Source: Candidatus Rokuibacteriota bacterium
GTDB lineage: Bacteria; Methylomirabilota; Methylomirabilia; Rokubacteriales; CSP1-6
Reading direction: 5' to 3'
Assembly: GCA_016177555.1 (NCBI GenBank)
Contig: JACOVB010000061.1
Span: forward strand, 1 to 5,766
DNA length: 5,766 bases
The position numbers and the translations under genes were made by a program. The notes beneath the pieces are model-generated. The model did not search any database and was not told the origin of the DNA. It saw only the letters and a list, made by a program, of their open reading frames with translations. Every line of letters starts with the position of its first letter. The first letter of the stretch is position 1. This document shows positions 1 to 5,766 of this stretch, one piece after another.

Positions 1-1153
<1,153 letters not shown>

Positions 1154-1173
1154 GGAAGGGAGGAGAGCGCGAC

Positions 1174-1628
1174 ATGCGCAACGCGCGGGGATTGCGGGAG
1201 TTGCTGAACGCATCGGGGATCATCGTGGCGCCGGGCGCCCACGATGCCGTGAGCGCCAGGCTGGTGGAGCGCGCCGGATTCGCGGCGGTCTACATCGGCT
1301 CCTACGCGACGGCGGCGAGCCGGCTCGGGTTGCCCGACGCGGGGCTCGTGAGCATGCGGGAGATGGTGGATCACGCCGCGGCCGTCGTGGGGGCCGTCGA
1401 GGGCATCCCGGTGATCGCGGATGCCGAGAACGGATTCGGCAGCGCCGTGACGCTGACTCGCTCCTGCTCTTCGCCGCCCACCGCGCCGTGCAGGAGACCC
1501 TCGCGGCCTTCCGAGCCCACGGCGACCGTGGCGCCCTCGAGTCTCGACTCACCCCCGAGGCCGAGTTCGACGAGTTCATCGGATTCCGGAAGATCCAGGC
1601 CCTCGCAGCTCGCCACGGGATCGAGTAG
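1174..1628 (+). pseudogene. Isocitrate lyase/PEP mutase-family protein, broken by an internal frameshifting deletion
   Basis: An ATG at 1174 sits 8 bases after a strong Shine-Dalgarno run (GGGAGGAG, 1158-1165). The first 96 codons give a clear N-terminus of this family: APGAHDAVSARL at residues 19-30, YIGSYATAASRLGLPD at 40-55, then the metal-site segment IADAENGFG at 81-89. From about 1462 this frame turns into a Ser/Pro-rich stretch that resembles nothing and ends at 1677. The family's C-terminus appears instead in the frame one base earlier: LLLFAAHRAVQETLAAF from 1461, then FDEFIGF, ending at TAG 1626-1628. Family members are usually about 280-300 residues. Here ~96 plus ~55 remain, so roughly 130-140 residues are absent, including the loop with the catalytic cysteine of the lyase members and much of the barrel. 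Intact relatives cleave or form C-C or C-P bonds in 2- and 3-carbon acids (methylisocitrate, oxaloacetate, phosphonopyruvate). This copy should be inactive. A misassembly giving the same picture is possible. Confidence 0.85.
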
Positions 1629-1650
1629 GTGGCTCTTGGCGACCTCGTCA

Positions 1651-2076
1651 TCACTCCCTCTCGGGGACGGGGCCTGACCTCCCGGGCCAGAGAAGGCCAG
1701 CCAGGAGCGGTGAGGCGCCGGGATCGGCGGGCCCCTTCGCTCTCAGGCGGTTACCCTCTCGCGTCCGCTCGACGATCAGCTCCCGGAGCGTGTGCCCGTC
1801 GCGGCTGGCGGCCTCCACGACCAGGAGCCCCTCTCCCGTCCGGCTTCGCGCCTCGGTCACGAGGGCGCAGGCCTCGGCCCCCTCACGAGCGGCGGCCTCG
1901 AAGATGCGCCGGACCACGGCCCGGTCCTCCGCGGCCGCCAATGTGACGGCGATGGAGGTGTGGACACCTCGCACGAGGAGGTAGGCGATGCCCTCGTGCG
2001 CGCCGTCGCGAAGGAACCGCTCGCGGGCCGTGTCGAGGAGCCGCTCGGTCAGCGCGTGCAGGTCCTCGGGTGCCAT
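1651..2076 (-). CDS. Uncharacterised protein of about 141 residues
   Basis: I do not recognise a named family. The frame has good codon periodicity with G or C in the third position and a plausible globular pattern. There is an N-terminal amphipathic helix (residues 4-22), then alternating hydrophobic segments IAYLLVRG (30-37), TSIAVTLAA (40-48), CALVTEAR (70-77) and GLLVVEAASRDG (83-94), which look like the strands of a small alpha/beta fold. The tail (from ~115) is Pro/Gly-rich. No signal peptide, membrane segment or metal motif is visible. I chose the ATG at 2074-2076. The frame stays open upstream to a TTG at 2169, but that extension has weaker third-position bias. No good Shine-Dalgarno precedes the ATG, so the start is uncertain. 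It is transcribed convergently with the broken lyase gene, and its last codons overlap that gene's out-of-frame tail (1651-1677) on the opposite strand. Confidence 0.6.
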   Translation of the reverse strand: MAPEDLHALTERLLDTARERFLRDGAHEGIAYLLVRGVHTSIAVTLAAAEDRAVVRRIFEAAAREGAEACALVTEARSRTGEGLLVVEAASRDGHTLRELIVERTREGNRLRAKGPADPGASPLLAGLLWPGRSGPVPERE

Positions 2077-2184
2077 GGCGGCATCATCGGTGAGGTGTGT
2101 GACAGGGAAGGTCACGGATCGGCGCGCACAGCTCGCGCTCAGGCCGGGAGCCGCGGTGCGCGACCTCAAGGGCGAGCGGGCTCT

Positions 2185-2207
2185 CGGTGCGCGCCGTCAG
2201 CGCACCG
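2185..2207 (-). terminator. GC-rich hairpin at the stop of the remnant frame (possible transcript end)
   Basis: A perfect 8-base inverted repeat, CGGTGCGC (2185-2192) and GCGCACCG (2200-2207), encloses a 7-base loop. The TGA stop of the minus-strand remnant (2197-2199) lies inside the loop. No T-run follows on either strand, so it is not a classical intrinsic terminator. It may be an RNA structure that stabilises or ends the message, or a chance dyad in GC-rich DNA. Confidence 0.3.
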
Positions 2208-2340
2208 GCCGGCAAAGGACCACGACGTCCCTGAAGGAGCCGGTCCGGACAAACACCTTCACGGCGGCGGGCTCCTCGAACCAGTGATGCTGGACCAGCC
2301 GCTGCTCGTCCTGGCGCCAGGAGGCCGTGGTCGTGGTGTG
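2197..2340 (-). pseudogene. Start-less coding remnant, 47 codons, family unknown
   Basis: On the minus strand a 47-codon frame runs from just after an in-frame TGA (2341-2343) to a TGA at 2197-2199. It looks coding: 44 of 47 codons end in G or C, and the translation is rich in features rarely produced by chance, such as RLVQHHWFEEP, VKVFVRTGSFRDV and a final VVLCRPVR. It has no ATG, and the only in-frame GTG codons lie well inside it, so no sensible start exists. No start was found in the ~30 bases between it and the TetR stop (2372). The simplest reading is the 3' end of a small gene whose 5' part was lost, perhaps co-transcribed with the upstream TetR gene. A sequencing error introducing the TGA could also explain it. 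I cannot name the family. Confidence 0.45.
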
Positions 2341-2371
2341 TCAGCGGGGGTCAGAGCCCAGGGGGCTGGAT

Positions 2372-3073
2372 TCAGCGCGACCCCGAGGGCCCCCACCGAC
2401 CACGGCCCTCGGCCAGCCCCCGCTCCAGGCGGGCGAGCCGCCTTTCCATGGCCTCGAGGGCCCGCGTCAGCCGATCGGCGTCCGGGCGGGCCTCCTCGCG
2501 GAGGTATCCGCGCTCCAGCAGGTCCACGAAGAAGGCGCTGATCTTCTCGGGGCCCAGGGCGCCCTCCGGCCGATACCACTTGTAGAGCCACCCGGCCATG
2601 CCGAGCAGCCCGAAGACGAGGAGCGTGGGTGACAGCTCGCGGACCAGCCCCTCACGGATCCCCTGGCGCACCACGCGCTCGATGGTGCGGTCGTACTCCC
2701 GCTTCTCGCGCGCGACGCGCGCGGCCAGATGGGGGGACAGCCCGCTCTCCTCGCTGAAGAAGACGGTGAGGAAGGGGAGGTTGCTCGTGAGCAACTGCAC
2801 CTGGTGCCGGACGATGCGCCTGAGCTTCTCGTCGGGGGCGAGGTCCTGCTCGACGATGTCGGCCAGACCCCGGCGGAAGGCGGCCAGTGTCCGCTCGAAC
2901 ACGGCCCAGAGGAGATCCTCCTTGCTGGCCACGTGCGTGTAGAGGGTGACCTTCGAGATGCCGGCCTTGGCGGCGATGGTGTCGAGCGTGGTGGCCCGGT
3001 ACCCCATGTCGCCGAAGCAGACGGCGGCGGCGCGGACGATCTCCTCCCGGATCAGGTCGCGGGTGCGGCTCAT
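2372..3073 (-). CDS. TetR/AcrR-family transcriptional regulator
   Basis: 233 residues, a normal to slightly long size for the family. The N-terminal DNA-binding domain spans about residues 7-54, with the helix-turn-helix in TTLDTIAAKAGIS (28-40) and the recognition helix and family signature KVTLYTHVASKEDLL (41-55). The ligand domain follows (about 60-195), with a hydrophobic segment FGLLGMAGWLYKWY at 154-167, typical of TetR regulators of fatty-acid and acyl-CoA genes. Residues ~198-223 form an extra charged helix with leucine or methionine at heptad-like spacing (L202, L206, M209, L213, L216, L220), a likely short coiled coil. The ATG is preceded by GAGGAGGGA on the minus strand, a good ribosome binding site. 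It is divergent from the acyl-CoA synthetase across a 111-base gap containing dyads. By family behaviour it probably represses that gene, and perhaps itself, until an acyl-CoA or acid binds. The ligand is not known. Confidence 0.93.
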   Translation of the reverse strand: MSRTRDLIREEIVRAAAVCFGDMGYRATTLDTIAAKAGISKVTLYTHVASKEDLLWAVFERTLAAFRRGLADIVEQDLAPDEKLRRIVRHQVQLLTSNLPFLTVFFSEESGLSPHLAARVAREKREYDRTIERVVRQGIREGLVRELSPTLLVFGLLGMAGWLYKWYRPEGALGPEKISAFFVDLLERGYLREEARPDADRLTRALEAMERRLARLERGLAEGRGRWGPSGSR

Positions 3074-3101
3074 CGTCCCTCCTCGGCCCCCGGGGCGCCC
3101 A

Positions 3102-3112
3102 GCTTGACAAGC
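3102..3112. promoter_or_regulatory. Odd-centred 11-base palindrome upstream of the TetR gene
   Basis: GCTTGACAAGC reads the same on both strands except for its central base. It lies 28 bases upstream of the TetR start codon, where a site for autoregulation would be expected. It also contains TTGACA (3104-3109), a perfect -35 hexamer on the plus strand, but no -10 box sits at the right distance. The half-site differs from the dyad at 3134-3149, so it may bind something else or be chance. Confidence 0.3.
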
Positions 3113-3132
3113 GGCGCTCCGTGATGCGACGG

Positions 3133-3160
3133 TTGAACCAGCGAGTTCACCAAGTATACT
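3133..3160 (+). promoter_or_regulatory. Sigma70-type promoter for the acyl-CoA synthetase gene
   Basis: A -35 box TTGAAC (3133-3138; 4 of 6 matches to TTGACA) and a -10 box TATACT (3155-3160; 5 of 6 matches to TATAAT) are separated by 16 bases. This is one of few AT-rich spots in a very GC-rich window. Transcription would begin near 3167, leaving a leader of about 18 bases before the ATG at 3185, which is preceded by a GGGGGAG run. The -10 lies inside the perfect palindrome AGTATACT (3153-3160). Confidence 0.6.
3134..3149. promoter_or_regulatory. Candidate TetR operator, TGAAC-N6-GTTCA
   Basis: A 16-base dyad with perfect 5-base arms (3134-3138 and 3145-3149) covers most of the -35 box and much of the spacer of the synthetase promoter. 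Arm length, total span and position between divergent regulator and target genes match typical TetR-family operators, where binding would block RNA polymerase. The assignment to this regulator is inference from position. Confidence 0.5.
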
Positions 3161-3184
3161 GCCAAGGAAAGCCGCGGGGGAGCC

Positions 3185-5308
3185 ATGAGCACAGGAGTGT
3201 GGCCGTTTCTCGAGCCGCGCAGCGTGGCGGTCGTCGGGGTGAGCCCGTCAGCGAGGAACCTGGGGCGGAACATCGTCCTGAATCTTATCGAATTCGGCTA
3301 CCAGGGGGAGATCGTTCCCGTGGGCCCGAAGGGGGGCGAGGTCGCGGGCCGGACGATCCTCCCCTCGGTGAGCGCAGCCGCGGAGCCGCCCGACGTGGCC
3401 GTGATCCTGGTGCCGGCCGCGCGGATCCTGCCGGCGCTGGAGGACTGCGGGCGCGCCGGGGTGCGGGGCGTCGTCGTCTCCAGCGGTGGCTTCAGCGAGT
3501 ACGAGGGCAGCCGCGGGGCGACGGAGGCGGAGATGCTGGCGGTGGCCCGGCGCCACGGCTTCCGGCTGATGGGCCCCAACTGCATCGGGGTGATGAACCT
3601 CGCCAACGGCCTCTGCATGCCCTTCCCGCTGCTGGCCCGGCGCGACTTCCTCCACGGCCCCCACAGCCTCGTCGCCCAGAGCGGCGGCGTGATGCTCTAC
3701 CTGGCCGATCTCCTCTCGGAGGAGCGCCTCGGCATCCATGTCCTGGTGAGCGAGGGAAACACGCTCGACGTGGACGAGGCGGATCTGGTGGCCGCGCTCG
3801 CGGAGGACCCGGGAACGCGCGTGATCTTCCTCTACCTCGAGGGGATCAGGCGCGGGCGCGCCCTCGCCGAGGCCGCGGCCCGGAGCCCCAAGCCCGTCGT
3901 GGCGCTCAAGGCCAATGTCGGGCCGGGGAGCGCCCAGATCGCCCGCTCGCACACGGCGGCGCTGGCCAACGACGAGCGCGTGGTGGACGCGGCCTTCCGC
4001 CAGGCGGGCATCCTCCGGTTGCGGTCGCTCGAGCAGTTCACCGTCGCCGCCAAGGCCTTCGCGCTGCCCCCGCTCCTGGGCGACAGCATCGCCGTGGCCT
4101 GCATGTCTGGCGGGATCAGCGTCGTGGCCGCGGATGCCTGCGCGCGCCACGGTCTCAGCCTGCCGCCGCTGCCGGCCGATCTGCTGCGCGGTGTCGAGGC
4201 GCGGGGGCGCGGCGGCGTGATCCGGCTCGTCAACCCGATGGACCTGGGCGACATCCACGATACCGGAGCGGTGCTGGAGGCGCTGGAGGCGGCCCTCTCG
4301 CAGCCGCAGATCCACGGCGTGGCCTTCTGCCTGCCCTCGCCGGCCTCTGCGGGGGTGATCCAGGGCGGCCTGCCGGTGGAGGAGATCGTGCGGCGGCTCC
4401 GGTCCCTGTGCGACGCGTTCGGCAAGCCCGTGGCGCTGAGCTTCTTCGCCGGCCGGCGTGCCGTCGAGCCCGTGCAAGGGAAGGTGGACTTCCCGATCTT
4501 CAGCAGCATCACGGAGTCCATCGAAGCGCTGGCGTTGCAGCGCGGCTTCTGGCGCGGGCGCGAGCGCGCGCGAGCATTCGCCTCGCCCGGCCGCGGCGCG
4601 GCGACGGAGCTTGCCGCTTGCCGCGAGCGCCTCAGGGGCTGCGGTGGGTCGGTGTCGGCGGTGGAGGCGAGCGCCGTCCTCAAGGACGCGGGGCTGCCGA
4701 TGGAGGAGATCCACCTGGCGGCGAGCCCCGAGGAAGCAGGCGCCATCGCCGAGCGCCTCGAATACCCGGTGGCGCTGAAGCTGGTCTCTCCGCAGGTCTC
4801 CCACAAGACCGACGTGGGAGGGGTAGCCCTCGACCTCGCGACCCGCGAGGACGTCCACGCCGGCTTCCGGCGCATCCTCGACAGCGCGCGGGCCAATGCG
4901 CCCGCGGCCGAGGTGCAGGGCGTGGCCGTCCAGCGCATGCGTCGAGGAGGACAGGAAGTGATCGTGGGGGCCAGGCGCGACCCGGTGTTCGGCCCGGTGG
5001 TGCTGTTCGGGCTGGGGGGCATCTGGGTGGAAGCGCTCGGGGACGTGGCGGTCAGGCTGGCTCCCATCGGCCGGGAGGACGCGCTGGAGATGATGGACGA
5101 GATCCGCGGCGCCGCGCTGCTCAGAGGGCTGCGGGGGATGGCTCCTGCCGACAGGGAGGCGATCGCCGCCCTGCTGCTCTCGGTCTCGCGGCTGGTGGTG
5201 GCGGCGCCCGAGATCCGCGAGCTGGACCTGAACCCGGTGATGGTGTGGCAGGAGGGTGTGGCGGTCCTCGACGCCCGGATGATACTGGAGCCGGCCCCGC
5301 GGCCCTGA
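3185..5308 (+). CDS. Acyl-CoA synthetase (NDP-forming), acetate--CoA ligase family
   Basis: 707 residues, the normal length for the single-chain family that joins the alpha and beta parts of ADP-forming acetyl-CoA synthetase. Order: CoA-binding Rossmann domain (about 7-130; RSVAVVGVS at 12-20, MGPNCIGVMN at 129-138); succinyl-CoA ligase-like domain (about 150-290) with AQSGGV at 164-169 and SHTAALA at 255-261, where His256 aligns with the phosphohistidine of the family; a second ligase-like region (about 300-460) with NPMDLGD at 350-356; and an ATP-grasp domain (about 480-700) with VSHKTDVGGV at 538-547, FGLGGIWVEALGD at 608-620 and ELDLNPVMV at 679-687. It likely makes an acyl-CoA from a carboxylic acid, CoA and ATP via phospho-enzyme, releasing ADP. 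The substrate is unknown. Some relatives act on other acyl groups or are protein acetyltransferase fusions, but no GNAT domain is present. A GGGGGAG run lies 2-3 bases before the ATG, closer than ideal; AAGGA at 3164-3168 is farther. Expression is probably controlled by the divergent TetR protein. Confidence 0.93.
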   Translation: MSTGVWPFLEPRSVAVVGVSPSARNLGRNIVLNLIEFGYQGEIVPVGPKGGEVAGRTILPSVSAAAEPPDVAVILVPAARILPALEDCGRAGVRGVVVSSGGFSEYEGSRGATEAEMLAVARRHGFRLMGPNCIGVMNLANGLCMPFPLLARRDFLHGPHSLVAQSGGVMLYLADLLSEERLGIHVLVSEGNTLDVDEADLVAALAEDPGTRVIFLYLEGIRRGRALAEAAARSPKPVVALKANVGPGSAQIARSHTAALANDERVVDAAFRQAGILRLRSLEQFTVAAKAFALPPLLGDSIAVACMSGGISVVAADACARHGLSLPPLPADLLRGVEARGRGGVIRLVNPMDLGDIHDTGAVLEALEAALSQPQIHGVAFCLPSPASAGVIQGGLPVEEIVRRLRSLCDAFGKPVALSFFAGRRAVEPVQGKVDFPIFSSITESIEALALQRGFWRGRERARAFASPGRGAATELAACRERLRGCGGSVSAVEASAVLKDAGLPMEEIHLAASPEEAGAIAERLEYPVALKLVSPQVSHKTDVGGVALDLATREDVHAGFRRILDSARANAPAAEVQGVAVQRMRRGGQEVIVGARRDPVFGPVVLFGLGGIWVEALGDVAVRLAPIGREDALEMMDEIRGAALLRGLRGMAPADREAIAALLLSVSRLVVAAPEIRELDLNPVMVWQEGVAVLDARMILEPAPRP

Positions 5309-5323
5309 CGTCGCCGGATCCGC

Positions 5324-5343
5324 GGCGCCTTGCACAAGCCGCC
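5324..5343. other. Imperfect dyad between the synthetase and the downstream gene
   Basis: Arms of 9 bases, GGCGCCTTG (5324-5332) and CAAGCCGCC (5335-5343), pair with one mismatch around a 2-base centre. It begins 15 bases after the synthetase stop. There is no T-run, so it is weak as an intrinsic terminator. It could be a transcript-end structure or a protein site; chance is also plausible at this GC content. Confidence 0.25.
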
Positions 5344-5369
5344 GGGGAGGTGTCCACTGCCAGACAGAC

Positions 5370-5766
5370 ATGGCCTCTTCCCGGGCGCGCGCCGAGGGCA
5401 ATGTGAACACCACGGGCACCGTGGTGAGCGCTGACAGGCTACGCCCCTGGCAGCGGCTGAGCGTCCGGGTCGCGGCGCTCCTCGCCGCCGTCACGCTGAT
5501 CGGGATCGGACTCGTCGGCGTCCTGATCTACGAGAGGCAGAAGGGCGAGCTGGAGGAGACACTCGGCGGCTTCCTGATGAGCATCGCCCGGACGGGGGCG
5601 CTGCTCGTGGATCCCGCGCTCCACGCCGAGGTCGAGGCGGCCATGCGCCAGGACACCGACGCCTACGCGCGCCTCCGCGCCGCGCTCGCGGCCATCCAGG
5701 ACGAGAACAGGATCCAGACGCCCATCTACACGCTGGGCGGCTTCGACCTCGGGCGCCGCCAGGCCC
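5370..5766 (+). CDS. Membrane-anchored protein, probable sensor/signalling protein N-terminus, cut by the window end
   Basis: An open frame from ATG 5370 runs off the window, giving 132 residues. A GTG at 5403 in the same frame has a closer ribosome-binding-like GAGGG (5394-5398) and is a real alternative start; the ATG has only a distant GGGGAGG (5344-5350). After a short polar, basic N-terminus (RLRPWQRLSVR), residues ~32-54 form one strong hydrophobic segment (VAALLAAVTLIGIGLVGVLIY), a signal anchor. A charged amphipathic helix follows (ERQKGELEETLGGFL), then a likely periplasmic segment with TGALLVDPALH (75-85) and AYARLRAALAAIQDEN (98-113). This layout matches the start of bacterial membrane histidine kinases, cyclases, SpoIIE-type phosphatases or chemoreceptors with an extracytoplasmic sensing domain. 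The output domain lies beyond the window, so the class is unknown. It starts 61 or 94 bases after the synthetase stop and may or may not share its transcript. Confidence 0.7.
   Translation, partial: MASSRARAEGNVNTTGTVVSADRLRPWQRLSVRVAALLAAVTLIGIGLVGVLIYERQKGELEETLGGFLMSIARTGALLVDPALHAEVEAAMRQDTDAYARLRAALAAIQDENRIQTPIYTLGGFDLGRRQA

Noticed and set aside
1629..1677. Bidirectional terminator between the converging lyase remnant and the uncharacterised gene
   Set aside because: I found no stem followed by a T-run on either strand.
1792..2541. 249-codon plus-strand frame across the uncharacterised gene and the remnant
   Set aside because: It runs opposite better-supported minus-strand coding, and its composition (Gly/Arg/Pro/His) is that of a shadow.
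2259..2591. 110-codon minus-strand frame overlapping the end of the TetR gene and the remnant
   Set aside because: Pro/Gly/Arg-rich shadow of the TetR frame. The adjacent frame gives a far more protein-like peptide after 2340.
3832..5337. 501-codon minus-strand frame inside the synthetase
   Set aside because: Ser/Arg/Ala-rich composition typical of an antisense frame in high-GC DNA. No ribosome binding site or domain seen.
3121..5406. Plus-strand open frame of 761 codons overlapping the synthetase in another frame
   Set aside because: Arg/Gly/Ala/Pro-rich low-complexity translation without motifs. It is an out-of-frame shadow, although it is longer than the real gene.
3248..5494. Very long open frame on the minus strand (748 codons) opposite the synthetase
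   Set aside because: A shadow of the GC-rich synthetase codons. Its translation is His/Arg/Gly/Pro-rich with no family features, while the plus-strand frame carries all the motifs.

Overview
This is a GC-rich bacterial window with strong codon periodicity: nearly every third codon position in the real genes is G or C. No marker gene fixes the taxon. The gene set (biotin-dependent acyl-CoA carboxylase, isocitrate lyase/PEP mutase-family protein, TetR regulator, NDP-forming acyl-CoA synthetase) fits a soil or sediment heterotroph. Candidatus Rokubacteria/Methylomirabilota or a high-GC proteobacterium are guesses from gene style only.

Left part, plus strand (2-1628): the 3' two thirds of an acyl-CoA carboxylase alpha subunit (end of biotin carboxylase, linker domain, biotinyl domain with EAMKMEH), followed 20 bases later by an isocitrate lyase/PEP mutase-family gene with a good ribosome binding site. 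That second gene is broken. Its first ~96 codons and its last ~55 codons lie in different frames, and the middle of the protein is missing. It is a deletion pseudogene or an assembly join.

Middle, minus strand (1651-3073): a TetR-family regulator with a coiled-coil-like C-terminal tail. Downstream of it is a 47-codon coding-looking remnant with no start codon, ending in a GC-rich hairpin. After that comes a ~141-residue protein I cannot assign. The last gene converges on, and slightly overlaps, the out-of-frame tail of the broken lyase gene.

Right part, plus strand (3185-5766): a 707-residue acyl-CoA synthetase (NDP-forming) carrying all three parts of the family in one chain, transcribed divergently from the TetR gene. 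The 111-base gap between them holds a good sigma70-type promoter facing the synthetase, with a TGAAC-N6-GTTCA dyad overlapping its -35 box and spacer. A second palindrome lies nearer the regulator. This looks like a local repressor-target pair. The window ends inside a membrane-anchored protein, probably a sensor or signalling protein, of which only the N-terminal 132 residues are present.

Taken together, the window is an acyl-CoA metabolism neighbourhood: activation of an organic acid by the synthetase, acyl-CoA carboxylation, and formerly a C-C lyase, with a TetR regulator that plausibly senses an acyl-CoA or free acid. I see no RNA gene, CRISPR array, insertion sequence or convincing novel multi-gene system. 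The points worth a second look are the broken lyase, the start-less remnant and the divergent operator region.
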